A stretch of 64,000 nucleotides of DNA from Cavia porcellus (GCF_034190915.1 NW_026947488.1:6582501-6646500), one strand, 5' to 3'. Numbered from the stretch's first letter, positions 48,662 through 60,400 are shown. Notes: a model not told the origin generated them from the letters alone. Made by a program: numbers and translations.

Positions 48662-48999
48662 TTGAGTAAAGTCTGTCTCCCAGCAGTCTCTAGGGCTAAG
48701 CCCTCACTGTGTCTTTTAAACATCAGTGGTGGCCAGCTTAGGGCTCACTTGAAACTTGCCCAACTTGGTTCCCCCAGTGAGTGGCCGACGGGTCTCCGGG
48801 ATGAGCTGGGGGCCCAGTGATCTGCCAGCCTCTGGAGAGAGTCGGGCTCCTAGGCTCCTGGCTGGCCTCCAGTCTGAATCTGAATAGGACGCCTTGAGTA
48901 GCACGGGTGGAGCGTTACAGGCCCCGCTGGTTTTAGTGCTGTCTCCCTGGCTGTCTTAACAGTGAGGGCATTTTTAGGAGCTGTTGGGGTGCCTTTTTG

Positions 49000-49530
49000 T
49001 CGGTACTCCAAACAATGTATAATGGAAATCTTTTAAGGAAACCAAATGGCAGCCAGGAGGTCTAAGATCTCGGGGGCATTTTTTATCTTTCTTCCTACTG
49101 AGGTTAATAATCCTTTTCCCTGATAAGTGGCCCCATGCACATGGATGGTAGCTTGAGTGAGGGCTATCAGTTCTGCCCGCTGAGCTGAAGTTCCAGATCC
49201 TAAAGCTCAGGCCCATATTACCTCAGTTTCGGTGGTCACTGTAGCTCCCGCCACTCGAGTACCTTGGAGGTCACCGCTGCTGCCTGTGAAAAGGGTGGCT
49301 TCAGGCTGGGCAAGCAGGACATCAGTCAGGTCAGCTCACAGGCTTAAAACCGAGTCAGTAATGTCCATACAATTAGGTATCACCACTGAGAGTCATCATC
49401 AGGCAGGAGAGCCGCTGGACTGAGGGCAGAGGTAGACAGGAACTTGCTGTGGTCAGCATCCAGTAGAAGGGCTTGGTACTGGACAATGCGAGCGTTGGAA
49501 AGCCATCTATCAGGAGGCGACCGCTATAGT
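49000..49530 (-). pseudogene. Retroviral RNase H region remnant
   Basis: Short minus-strand pieces in different frames (including APHAVET at the edge and [17 protein letters not shown] near 49135-49185) correspond to the end of RT and to RNase H of gammaretrovirus-type pol. Multiple frameshifts are present. Confidence 0.65.
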
Positions 49531-49553
49531 GTCTCCACAGCGTGTGGGGCCAC

Positions 49554-50141
49554 TGTTATACTAAGATGCTGAAAAATTAAAATAATTGATTAAAAGATAA
49601 TTAGCAAAAATAGTTACTTAAAAGGATAGTTATTAGCAATATTGTCCTCCTGTACTGAGTTCATTACTCTAGTAACCAAGCACCAACCACACAGATAAAT
49701 TAACTGACCGTGTCGTTATGCTGTTCTGTAATGCGGCATCCCCCCCCCACCTTAGTGACCTGTGTGCTATGTCAACTTGTAAGAGACAGATGACGCTGTG
49801 TCAACCATTGTTCCCTTTATGAGAGATAAATGTTCCTGGAGTTGGCAGACCAAGGGCTATGAATTGGCTGACCACCCACTGGGAAATGCCTCTGACCTCA
49901 AGCAAAGGGCAACAAAGGCCCACCTTGTTTCTGTTTCTCATCGCTATGTACTTAGTGGTCAATGAGATAATCGTAAATGGGCTATAAAAATCAGTCAAAA
50001 TTCTAACCCAGTCGCACAGCTTTGCAGACTCCATCTGCACTGTGTCGCTGGGTCAGCTAAAATAAAAGTGCTTCTTCCTAAAAACGACATCGTTTTGCCC
50101 CATCTTTTCCATCTCAGGGACCTTTTTAGGGAAGTACAACA
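49554..50141 (+). mobile_element. Solo LTR inserted in the pol relic, plus strand
   Basis: It begins TGTT and ends AACA, with imperfect 4-bp flanks, CCAC (49550-49553) and CCTC (50142-50145). A TATA-like CTATAAAAA is at about 49981 and AATAAA at about 50060. Pol-like reading on the minus strand resumes directly on both sides (LTFGQRLQME and VAPHAVET), which supports an insertion of exactly this interval, 588 bp. Confidence 0.75.
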
Positions 50142-50420
50142 CCTCCATCTGGAGTCTCTGGCCAAAAGTCAGCTTCGTGGCTTCCTTGGTCGCGCTGGCT
50201 GAGTTGTCTGTAGGTGATTCGGCCACCCTGCAGCCATGGGGTCTAATCGCCGGGAAAGACAGGCGACAGGCCTCTCCCGGGGCCCTCGGTGCTGGGCCAA
50301 GACCCCTTTGCTACCCCATGACTCTCGGCCACATGTAATGGGAAAGGTTTGGCTAAGTCAGGGAGAGCCAGGCTGGAGCACTCACGAGAACTCGTTTTAA
50401 ATCCTCGAAAGGTTGTTCCT

Positions 50421-50612
50421 CTAGCTCATCCAGGTTAGAGGTCCAGAGGGATCCCCTCCAGGAGAGGTGTAGAGCAGCTGGGCCATTTCAGCAAAACCCA
50501 CACGGGCAGTAGCCCAAGCACCTAGAAATTCTCTAACTTGACATTTAGTCTTTGGGGGAGGGAATTTTAAGGCAACCTCAACCTTTTTGTCTGACAAAGC
50601 CTGTTTTCTTTT
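50421..50612 (-). pseudogene. Retroviral reverse transcriptase connection remnant
   Basis: The frame carries FPPPKTKCQVREFLG and further residues typical of the thumb/connection part of gammaretrovirus-type pol. It is separated from the upstream part by two ID SINEs and ends in a frame break. Confidence 0.8.
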
Positions 50613-50698
50613 CTCTTTTTTTTGGTACTGGGGATCGAACTTACCACCTCGGGCTTGCAAGGCAGGCGCTTATGCCGCTGAGCTAAATCCCCAGCCCC
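50613..50698 (-). repeat. ID-type SINE, minus strand
   Basis: It interrupts the pol relic and forms an inverted pair with the next ID SINE. Body: 'ggggatcgaacttaccacct' to 'gctaaatccccagccc'. Confidence 0.94.
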
Positions 50699-50773
50699 TT
50701 GTTCCCTTTTTAAAATACATACCCCAAGGGGCTGGGGATTTAGCTCAGCGGCATAAGCGCCTGCCTTGCAAGC
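50653..50773. repeat. Perfect 49-bp inverted repeat with 23-bp loop
   Basis: Bases 50653-50701 are the exact reverse complement of 50725-50773. The arms are mostly the heads of the two ID SINEs, but the match extends a few bases beyond the SINE heads (the CAAG next to them). Confidence 0.92.
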
Positions 50774-50836
50774 AGGCAGTCATGAGTTCCATCCCTGGTA
50801 CCAATAAAAACGAAAAAGACAAAAAAAAAAAAAATA
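50730..50836 (+). repeat. ID-type SINE, plus strand
   Basis: 'ggctggggatttagctcagc' to a long A tail. It lies 30 bp from an inverted copy of the same family and breaks the reverse transcriptase frame. Confidence 0.94.
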
Positions 50837-51106
50837 CCCTAGATAAGTGACTTTGGGCAGGCAGAGCTGTGTCTTTTTGGCAGAGACTTGATAGCCCAGT
50901 TTGTCCAAGTCTCTCAATAGGGCCTCCGTGGCTCCCAGACAGGAGGACAGATCTGCAGTGGCCAGTAGTGAATCATCTACACACTGGAGCACTGTGACCA
51001 AGGGGCGTTCTGCCCGAAAATCTTGCAGGTGCCTTCCCAGGGCCTCATCAAATAGAGCTGGCGCAGTTTTGAATCCTGAGGTAAAGGCATTCAGGTCTCT
51101 TAGCAT
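50836..51106 (-). pseudogene. Retroviral reverse transcriptase remnant
   Basis: The open frame carries a reverse-transcriptase palm-like stretch, including CVDD near 50975-50986 where functional enzymes have a YXDD motif; the tyrosine is replaced by cysteine. It reads into an ID SINE at 50836, which ends the homology. Confidence 0.85.
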
Positions 51107-51176
51107 TTTCTAAGGAGGCCTCCATCTTTCTAAAAAGTAGATTGTTTTTAAAAATATTCGAATAGGAAGTCTTTCA

Positions 51177-51226
51177 TGGGCTGGGGGTGTGGCTCTCACC
51201 TTGCATGGATTCAGTCCCCAGCACCA
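51177..51226 (+). repeat. Degenerate ID-type SINE ahead of CA repeat
   Basis: 'gggctgggggtgtggctctc' and 'ggattcagtccccagcacca' form a shortened ID body whose tail passes into the CA microsatellite. Confidence 0.75.
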
Positions 51227-51260
51227 CAGACAGACACACAGACACACAGACACACACACA

Positions 51261-51305
<45 letters not shown>
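51227..51305. repeat. CA microsatellite
   Basis: Dinucleotide repeat (ca)n with several 'caga' interruptions in the first half and an uninterrupted run of more than 40 bp at the end. Confidence 0.97.
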
Positions 51306-51307
<2 letters not shown>

Positions 51308-51377
51308 TGCCTTTCAAATTCTACTTTCCAAATATCTTAACAGTTTAGTACCCACAGCAAACTAAGGGCCAACACTT

Positions 51378-51465
51378 ACTTTGAGACAGTCTTTCTAAGT
51401 TGTTTCTGATGGCTTCCAATTTGCAACCCTCCTGCCTCAGCCTCCTGAGTAGCTGGGATACTCTT
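51378..51465 (-). repeat. B1-type SINE, minus strand
   Basis: 'cctcctgcctcagcctcctg' and 'agtagctgggata' identify an inverted B1. Confidence 0.85.
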
Positions 51466-52215
51466 CATTTCTTCTAATAAACTCCAGACTGAAACTGAAC
51501 AGAACTGAAACTGAGCCATGTGCTGACCTTGGCATGGACTGAGGGTGGGTGGGGAGCTCCCTGGCGCCACCTTCTGGCCTGACTGAAATACAGCCTCCTT
51601 AGAGAGAATCTCAAGACAGCTCAGGTCTCCTTGGACCTCCACACTGAGAGCAGGACCCCAGGAATGGGAAACTTAGTGCGGCCACCCTCCCAGCCGGCAG
51701 TGACGGAGGCAGCCGCACACTCCCTGGCACCTGTCACGGGCCAGCTGCGGAGCTTCCTCCCCCTCAGGAGGTGTGTTGTCTCTTGGCTCACACCAGTGCT
51801 CGATCAGAGTTGCTTGGTCTCCCACTTTACAGATGAGGCCACTGAGGCTCAAACCACACACTACAGGCTACCAAACTGGTGCCACCATTGGGATCTGAGG
51901 GCAGTCAGTCCAACTGCAAGCACAGGCTCTTAGCAGCAGCCATACGGGTATTTCAACCTTATCTTTGGTGTAGTTACTGTCCCCACCCCCACCATCTAGA
52001 GGAGACGGCTCTGGGGCAGCACTCAGGGAAGTGCCACTAGGACCTCCGGTTTCATCCTAAGCCCAGCAGAAGGGACAAGGACAGTGGGAAACAGCCATTA
52101 AATACTAATGTGGCTGCACATACACGCACAGAACAGCACGTCCCATTTGAAGGGTGCCCTTGAAGACACGGTGGGCTCCTTGTGGCCCATTCTTGGGGGC
52201 TGAGAGGGGGTCCCA
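51466..52215. other. Unassigned sequence with a MIR remnant
   Basis: A minus-strand MIR-like piece ('tacagatgaggccactgagg') is at 51830-51870. I see nothing else I can name. Confidence 0.5.
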
Positions 52216-52219
52216 CTGT

Positions 52220-52325
52220 GGAATGTAGTGCAGGCTGAGCTTCAACCCGCTGATGTAGCCCAGGCTGGTCTCAAACTCAGCGCAGTCCTCCTGCCTCAGC
52301 CTGCCGAGCGCTGGGATTCTGGCCC
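52220..52325 (-). repeat. B1-type SINE, minus strand
   Basis: 'agcccaggctggtctcaaac' and 'tgcctcagcctgccgagcgc' mark an inverted B1. Confidence 0.88.
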
Positions 52326-52329
52326 CACC

Positions 52330-54020
52330 TTTTAAATGCCACTGCAGAACTACATTCACACCCTACCAGGTGGCCCCGATTCCACGCGGAAGACTCTGCT
52401 GTGGACACAGCGTGTTATGTCTGGGAGCGTCTGGGAGCCGGGCTTTTCTGGGCCCCTCCTCCCGTGGAGACTCCGATCGTGCCTGAGAATCACCTCCCAA
52501 AGCACCCCGCGATGGCAACGTGGGCCTCGTCAGGTAGCTGACGCCAGCAGAACCTTCCGGCGAGGCGTTTCACTTCCACTGTATTATTTCATGCTTCACT
52601 GTTTCTTGCACCAGTATTTCTCGGTGCTAAGCACGGAACGTGGAGCCTCCTCACCTAGAGATGTCAAGCACCCGGTCGGAGTACACGGCGGGAAGCCCTA
52701 GCTGTACTTCTCGGGGTCTTCCCACGTGGCTGTCACCACGGAGCCCAGGGCCTCCATGAGTAACCCAGGACGCAGGGTTAGACCAGCAGTGGCAGGACCG
52801 CAGGGAGCCACAGCAAGGACTCAGTACAGCTGTCAGAGCCCGCGCAGGGCGGCATCCCAGTGGTGACCACGCTCGTGGTTTCGGTAAAATGCTGGAGAGA
52901 ATTAAGGGAAAGAGCCCCAGTCGTCTTCTGCAGCTCTGTGTTAACAGGGAGTAAAACAAGGCCAAGGTACGGGCTGCCATGTCCTACTGTCTCTTCTCAC
53001 AATAGAAGATGCCATCAAACGACCCAGGCCGCCAGCGCCTCCCACTTGGCATCCAGTCCAGAGAAACGAAGCAGGACACCAGTCCAGGTCACACAGGTGG
53101 CGAGGCTCCTCCGAGCCCGTTTTAGGAAGCTCGGAAACACCTGAAGTCTGATGGTGACACGCGACCTTGCCAGTCTGCCACCCCAACACGCAGCACACGT
53201 CCACGCCTGCGCCGAGCCGTCCTGGACCGAGAGCCCACTTGGTCCTGGTCCTTGGCAGTCCAGGTGCTGCCCCGGGTGTGTGAGAACGGTTCTGCCAGGT
53301 CCAGGGTCCCCCTGGCGATGCGGCACCCGCGTCCCAGGCCTGGAAAGGAACACCCTGAAGGGCCCATGACTTAGGCTCATCTTTCCACCTCCTAGCACAG
53401 CCAGCCTGCAAAACAACGAAATAGGCTAGGCTGAAGGTGACTCGTGCGTCCCCACCTCCAGTGAAAGCTGGGCGTGGAACAGAGCTGGAGCCTCTCCGCC
53501 CTGGAGAGCTCTCCTTCCCAGCTTCCCGTCGGTGCAGACTGCAACCCCCGCCTCCAGGCTGGTCCCTGAAGGGGAGGGGACATGAACTGTCAACGTCAAA
53601 GTTCAGGTTTCTCCAGTGCGCCTGCCTTGTACCCTGAAAACCTGAGCTGCAACAGGGGCCACAGTTAGGTGGAACATCCCAGACCCGCGCTGCGGGTGCA
53701 GGCTTCGGAGCCCTTCCCACGCGGGAGACCGGCTTCCCGTGGGGTCCACCTTGGTCACCCATCAGAGCCTTGCAAGGGAACCCAGCGAAGGCCACCACCC
53801 AGCAGGAGGGGCAGCCCCACTTCAGTGGGTGGGGACTGGCCAGCAGGCCTGGGAAACCGGGGCAGAAAACACTGCCAACTGTCCATCAGTGTGGAGGAGC
53901 CAGGACATGGCACGTGGACTCCTGCGTTCTCCAGTGGGGTCCGACACCAACTGAAGAGCCAGCACTGCGGTGACCACTCCAGGACCATGGTACAGGGGCG
54001 GGAGAGAACAAAGGAAGCCA
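52330..54020. other. Intergenic sequence downstream of RAE1, nothing recognised
   Basis: This is GC-rich flank with chance open frames, the largest being a 285-codon minus frame at 52941-53798. That frame has no signature I know and lies beyond the RAE1 poly(A) signal. Confidence 0.6.
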
Positions 54021-54024
54021 TGGC

Positions 54025-54321
54025 GCAGCCTTCAAAATACTTTATTACAAAATGCAGCGCGGGGCCCAGAGCCGCAAGCGAGGCACCGCCCGCCACATGT
54101 CCACTCCGCAGTCACTTCCGTCCCCTCCGAGCTGCAGCCACTGCAGCAGGCAGTGGACCGAGGAGATGGCAGGTGGCCGAGGACCAGCAGCTGACTGCGG
54201 ACAGTGACAACACCATTTCCTCCTGTCCACGGCTGACGGCTGCCTACGGCTGGGCCCAGAAGTCCAACAGAGACGGAGCCTCTCGGAGAGGCGCACTCCG
54301 GTCACGCCCGCGGGCAGGCTG
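54025..54321 (-). other. RAE1: RAE1 3' untranslated region
   Basis: About 300 nt of minus-strand sequence separate the stop codon from the poly(A) signal. I see no repeat in it. The end position is inferred from the signal. Confidence 0.75.
54041..54046 (-). terminator. RAE1: RAE1 poly(A) signal AATAAA
   Basis: The plus strand reads TTTATT, giving GTAATAAAGT on the minus strand about 280 nt after the stop. It is the first canonical signal downstream of the gene. Confidence 0.8.
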
Positions 54322-54408
54322 CTACTTCTTATTCCTGGGCTTTAGCTCCTCAGCAGCGTTACGCAGGAAAATGTAATTTTTCTTCTGAGGATTATAAAAT
54401 TCATGTCC
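54322..54408 (-). CDS. RAE1: RAE1 terminal coding exon (residues 341-368)
   Basis: The acceptor is ctctccag before GGACATGAA. It encodes [20 protein letters not shown] then ELKPRNKK and a TAG stop at 54322-54324. The basic Lys/Arg end matches the known RAE1 C terminus. Confidence 0.96.
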   Translation of the reverse strand, partial: GHEFYNPQKKNYIFLRNAAEELKPRNKK

Positions 54409-57400
54409 CTGGAGAGGAAAAACCCCAAAGACTGTATAATTAAGAGCCAGCAATTGGGGGCGCCTATTCTAGGATGACTGTTTTTGTTTTTTGGGGGGTA
54501 CTGGACCTCGAACTCAGCACCTTGTGCTTGCCAGGCAGGCAGGGCCCCTGAGCTACATGCCAGCCCTCTACACGGCTCTTACATGAAGGGCCTGAAGCAC
54601 AGCACACCCGGCAGAATAAAGGACAGGGTCAAATGCCGTCCCGGGAGGGATGCTGAGCGGGGCCTGGGCACAGGGGCAGGACCCTGGATGGCTCACCCTG
54701 CAGGAGCAGCAGCTCCACAGGAGGGCAACAGAGGGCCACGGTGGTCAGTCTCCTGAGCCCACGGTGAGTGGAAGTGGGCAGCAGGAAGAGCAGACGGGGT
54801 GGGTGAGGAGGAGAGGGCTGGGCAGAGGGGAAGGCCTGGGAGAGCGGTGGGGCGGCCACACGTGAGCCTCGAACTGCAGCCAACCCGGCTGGACCCCAAC
54901 TCCTCCTGCCTGGACCTCTCATCTCCCACCCTGGCGCCTCCGATGGCCCGAGATCTGGCCTTTGCCCTCCAGCTTGCCAGGCTCCGTTGTGCAAGGGCAC
55001 AGCTGGTCAGCCTGCCCTGAGCCCCCACAGCACCGTGGGGGCTGCTGTCCCTTATTGGCAGCAAGTCCAGGGAAGCATCAGAGCAAGCCCAGGGCGCTGG
55101 CCCGGGCCTCTCACCTTGGACCAGTCGTAGCTGGAGGCGTAGGCGAATATGTTGCCGTTGTGGTTGAAGCAGCATGCAGAAATCGGCTGGTCCAGCTGCT
55201 CCGAGGTTTTGAGCTTCGTGCGCGCATCTTTGTCCCAGAAGCTGAACCGGCCGTCAGAGCCCACGGTGGCCAGCGTGCCGTGAACGGGGTGGAAGGAGAT
55301 TCCGTTCACCTGCAGGCGTGAGGCAGGCGTGTGGTGCGGTAGGTGGGGACAGGCGGGGACAGCTGCCAGCGCTTCCCAGGGAGTCCATCCCGCCCTCCTC
55401 TGGGGAGCACACCCCAACTCTGGGGTGCACATGGGGGAGCCTCGGAGCTTCCTTCTGCTCCGATGGGCAGGGACACTGTCTCCCGCACTCTAAGAAGGTG
55501 GACCAGCTCCCGAGAGTCTCAGGGCTCATCCCAAAGCCGAGGCGGCAGAGCCAGACCCTGCGCTGGGCCGGGCAGAAGACCACCAACCCTGGCCCCGCAC
55601 GCCCGTGTCCTCTCCCATCCCGGGTGCACTTTTGGGGGCGGCCAGGTGCCCAGAACGCACCGCGTAGATGTCCTGGGGAGCGGAGGTATTGGTCCCATTG
55701 GATCGATGGCATTTAAAGGTGAAGTTATCTTTGGCGCTGAAAAAGAAAGGTCCGTCTAAGTTTTTCTTTTTAAAAATAAGTCTCTGCTAAAAATCCCGGT
55801 AGGCCGGGTCCCACTTACGGGTTTGGGGGGTTGATGTAGTGGATCGCGACTCTCCCCTCGATACTGCCCAGGGCAAAGCCAGTCGGCTTGTTCTGTTTGT
55901 CTTTAAAAATAGCCACACACCGGTGCTGCAGGGAGAGAGAGAAGGGTATGACACAGTGCAGATACAGGACGCCGACGGAGGCGGTCCCAGTGTTCAGAAA
56001 AACCTGGACATCAAGCGCACAGGATGAGGGTATAAGGGTCACTTCGCAATTCCTCGGCGGCCCGTGACTCTGTAGTGACCCACACAGCCCTGCACCCGTC
56101 CCTCCAGCTGCACCAGCGGAGTGTGGGGTCCCGGAGTCCCCTGAGGTCCCCCACATCTGCATCTGTACTGCTCAGCAGGGAAGCGGCATCCGGCTGCGCC
56201 GGCAGCTTGGGTAATGCAGTGGACAGGGCACCACAGGGAGCAAGGCCAGCGCCCCAACCTCCACTGCAGGGCATGTGCGCGCTGCCCACACCACGCAGCA
56301 ATGGGACAGCTTCCCACCTGTGACCGGCTCACTTCACCACGCTCACCCACCGTGCTGGAAACAGCAGTGTTTTCCGCCTTTTTAAGGCTGAATAGTATGT
56401 ATGTATGCGTTTCACTCAATCACACTGATTTCAGGGAAGGACACTGCCATTAACAAAGGAACCCATTTCTCTCTTCCAAATGTGGACTCACTTTCCAAAA
56501 GAAATTAAACCAGCAAGCCAAGATTTAACTGCACTCCTGATCCCTGCAGAGCCGCTCAACCACGGGGCATCAGCTGGAGAATGAATAAGGAAACGTGCTG
56601 TGAATATACCCGTGTACCCTGGGATAGCGGACAGGCACGGAAAGGTGACCCAGCTGGCGTGCGGGCCCACACTTTAATCTCAGCACTCAGGAGCCTGAGG
56701 CAGGAGGACTGCTTCGAGTTTGAGACCTGCTCGGGCTACAAAGTGAGTTCAGAACTGCATAGAGAGACCCTATCTCAGAAAAGACAAAAAAAGATGAAAT
56801 CCTGTCACTTTCCACAATACGGAGAGAACTGAAGGACATTATGTTAGGGAAACAAACTCGGCACAGAAAGACAAGTGCCACGTGGCCTCACTCCTATGTG
56901 GGATCTAAAAAGCTGTTCTCCTAAAAACAGCGTTTGGAACAGTGGTTACCAGAGCCTGAGGAGGGCAGGAGACCGAGGGGATAGATCAGTTTCCAGGGAC
57001 TGAGACACGCTCGGATGGCAGGAGGGAGCGCTGATGGCGTGCTTCAGTAAGGGACGCTCAGATACCAGCCCCACGGAGGAAACTCGGCAGGCACTGAGGA
57101 GGGGCCACAGCTGCCTCGATGCCAAGGAGGAGCCCGGGTTTCTGTTGTGGGGACGCCGAGTGTGCCCATCTGACCATTTACCGTATGCCCACGGATTACT
57201 ATGTACCACGCTGTACCTCACAGACACGCACAAAAAACATGGATCCAACATTTCAGATCAATGCCTGGCAGGTGTGGTGGTGCACGCCTGGGATCCCAGC
57301 ACTCGGGAGGCTGAGAGTTCAAGACCAGCCTGAACTATACAGTGAGATGAGACCTTGTCGCAAAAAACCCCCAAACCAAAACCCAACACAACAGCGACAG

Positions 57401-60400
57401 ACACCAGAAGAGGGCTGCGGATCTGGCACTCTTGTCTTTAATGTTTCTGGGGGTCTCTGCTCAGCTTCCTGTAGAGCCAGAGGGTCCCACACCCCTCCAA
57501 CACTGCGTCCTTTCCCCAGGGTCCTCCCCCGCCGCAGCCCGCCCCTCCTCACAGTTCCCCAAGTCAGGAAATGGGGCGCCTATTTATTTGGGTGTCTGAA
57601 CTGGAGACCGAGGAGTCACCGGCGATTCACCTCACCCATGTTTTTCTTCTTCCTTACCCCACTGGGCTCCCTCATGCCCATCTGGAAAACACCTGGGGTC
57701 TGTTCCTTTCTGTCCCTGCCCCGAACATTAACCCAGGACTTCCTAGCTTATAGGCTGACACTTCTCAAAAGTGATCTGGGGAACCATTTCTTGGGCACAA
57801 CAGCAAAAGCACGGGCAACAAAGCGAAGACAATCAGGTTGGCACGGAGTCCTGCTGTGCCTGCGGCTCTGGGCTGAGGCTGCAGGAGGCCAGGGGGTCCC
57901 GCACAGGAAAATGATGGGCCAGAAGACCAAGGGGGCTGACTGTCAGCTTCATTCTGAGCCGAAGCCCACCCGGCCCGCTGAGACCAAGGCCAAGCAGCAG
58001 GAAAGGCCAGCAGTTCTGGGGCAAGTGGGAGACTGCAGGGCAGAGAGAAACCTCGCAGCCACATTCACACAACCAGGCAGAAGGACAGCTGGACATGACA
58101 CATTCACACCGGAACCAGTCCACCCAGATGCGTCTTTCCCAGTAGCACCTGGCCACCGGGCTGTCTGGCAAGGGCAGGAATGGGGTCATGCACACAGGGC
58201 AGCATCTACGCACTGAACACTGTGTTTGGCTCCTGAAACCTCCTGCTCTGACAATCCCGCCTTTTCAAAGTGGGCCCAACTGCACCATGTGTGACGCCAC
58301 TGCGCACCCCACAGCTGCCAGCCTGCATCTTGGGGGCTCCGGCTCACCTGGTGCTTCAGCGGAGACTCTATCCTCCTGAACTCGGACGGCTGGTTCTCCA
58401 GCTGGTAGACGATCAGGCCCCTCTCCGCTGTCGCCACTACGGCCATCGGATATATCTAGGGGTGGAGGAAAAGAGGCGCACTTGACACGAACGGAGTGGG
58501 CTCTTTTTATACCCAACTAGTAGTTCAGTTTTTTTTTTTTTAAGTAGGTCAATTTTTAAGTCATAAAATTCTCACAGTTTAACAACCGATGACAGCAACA
58601 TATTTCGTGAAAACCTAAAAAAAATTGCAAGTAGGACACTCAAACTCATCTTTTTAAAAAACTATAAAATGTGTGAATATTTACAAAATATCCTAAGGAA
58701 CTGAGAATAAAGTCACCCACACATAACAATGACTACTAACATGATGGTTCAAGAATACAGTCAACTACAGGTGACAGTGAGCAGCACGGTGGTACACTGT
58801 ACTCTCGCCTTTTTCTGGCCCCTGCGCACAAACAGCTCCGTACAGCTCATGCCCAACTGGGCACTTCTCCGAGGGCACCAGAGCGGGAGCCTAGCGTTCC
58901 CTCTGAGCCCACTGCCTGGGGCCTGTCGCTGTTAGGTGGCTCTGCTAGGTCACTGTGTTACACCAAGCACGGCCACCTGCACCAGCATTCTCGGGGGTGA
59001 ACTCAACCCAGAGGAGCTACTGGGCCAGCTGACATAAACCCTCAGACTGCGACTGAACAGACGGAGAGAGCCCCTTCGTTTCCACCTGGTTAGAGACCAT
59101 GCAACGACAGGAACCACAGCACAGAGTTACACGGGCTTCCCCACCAGCCGGTGAACGCCACACCAGGGATGGCCTGGAGCTGGCTGGGTACGGTGACCCG
59201 AGACGCCGGCAGTCAGCAGTTCTGGACAGAGGCAGTCCTGGGTCCTCTAGGAAGCCAGGGACAGTGACCCCGTACTCACACTGCAGAGGGTTAGGGCTAC
59301 CCACCCTCTGGAGAGTGCCGTACGTGAACAATGTTTATTCCGGGTTTTAAAATGACATTCCTTACCACGTCAGCACAGTAACACCTCTCGGGGAGCTGCA
59401 AGACCATCATAGGATTTGACGACCGGGTATCCCAAAACTGAAAGCACGGGGAGAAGCAGAGAAAGGCGTTCAGGGCCGCAGTCCATACGCGGTGAGACTA
59501 AACGTCCCCCGAGGCGGGCGCACCAGGCCCACCGAGTACCTTCAACGTCTTATCCCAGCTGCCGGTCATCACACAGCTGTAGTTCGGGGCTTTGATCCAG
59601 TGTATGGTTTTCACAGGCGCGTCATGCTTCCCACAAAACAAAAAGACACGTCAGTGTGGCAGGGTGCGAGAGCCTGTGTTCTAGAATTTAAACAGTGGAG
59701 AATCCTGAGACCCCAGCAAACAAACACCCAAGCTGTTCCACTGCTCCCCATGAGCAAAAGCACCCACCAGGAAGAAGCACCCCGCTCGTTCCACTCCAGC
59801 CGGCTCTAACTTGGGCTCACTCGCAGGCCAGCGAGCCTCCTGGGAGCTCCTCCCAGAAAGGGGAGGGCTGCGCCACCTGGTACCAGCACATGCCACGAGC
59901 GACAGCCACACAAGCACAGTGCCGCGACTCAGAGCACGGGACACTGTTTGGAAATGTCTGTCAAGAGGCTCCCCCAAATACCAGGCGCCCAGTTGCAGGG
60001 TCCTCCGTGCCCACTGCTCCTGGTACCAGCCGTGTGAGTGACAGCTCGTGGCGTAGGAAGCGCCCCTTCCTGCTGTGTGCGGTCCCCGGCCGCAGTGCAT
60101 TGCACGGGGCAGGCGTTCAGCAGATGCAGGCTGAACGATGTGCAAGCAAGTCCGGCCAGGGAGAGGGAGGCCACACACAGCGCTGGGACTCACACGTGTC
60201 CACGGCAAGGGCAAGCCGTGCCGCCTGCCCATGCCGCGCACACACCCGTGAAAGCCTTAAGCCCTGGCTCTGAGAGCCGCCATGAAACTCGAGTTGCTAT
60301 GAGGCTGGAGCAGCGCCTGCACTCGAGGTCTCCCGCACATGTGAGTGACGGGACCTAGGGAGCTGCACACCGTCAAGGCAGGAGTCATCAGTCAGGGACC

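Larger units (their letters stand above)
48365..51110 (-). mobile_element. Decayed endogenous retrovirus pol relic (gammaretrovirus-like)
   Basis: On the minus strand, pieces of pol appear in the order expected 5' to 3': reverse transcriptase (50836-51106), its connection part (50421-50612), RNase H-side sequence (49000-49530, with the part before it at about 50142-50190), and integrase (48365-48661). The relic is cut by two ID SINEs (50613-50698 and 50730-50836) and by a plus-strand solo LTR (49554-50141). Frame breaks and substitutions at catalytic motifs show it is dead. I do not identify gag, env or its own LTRs. Confidence 0.85.
55926..58347 (-). other. RAE1: RAE1 intron (2.4 kb) with L1 and SINE remnants
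   Basis: This intron lies between residues 214 and 215. It holds fragments of an old LINE-1 3' end (a minus piece near 56370-56430, plus pieces near 56460-56640 and 56790-57240), a B1-type SINE at 56650-56790 inside the plus L1, and a deleted B1-type SINE at 57265-57385. The rest is unassigned. Confidence 0.7.

Noticed and set aside
51227..51305. Possible CRISPR-like or satellite repeat
   Set aside because: It is a plain CA microsatellite. No spaced direct repeats typical of a CRISPR array occur, and this is eukaryotic DNA.
52941..53798. A 285-codon minus-strand open frame downstream of RAE1
   Set aside because: It lies beyond the RAE1 poly(A) signal, shows no family signature and has the composition of GC-rich non-coding DNA.
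57119..58216. A 365-codon plus-strand open frame
   Set aside because: It starts in an L1/B1 remnant inside a RAE1 intron and runs antisense to the gene. The B1 part ([20 protein letters not shown]) is a translated SINE.
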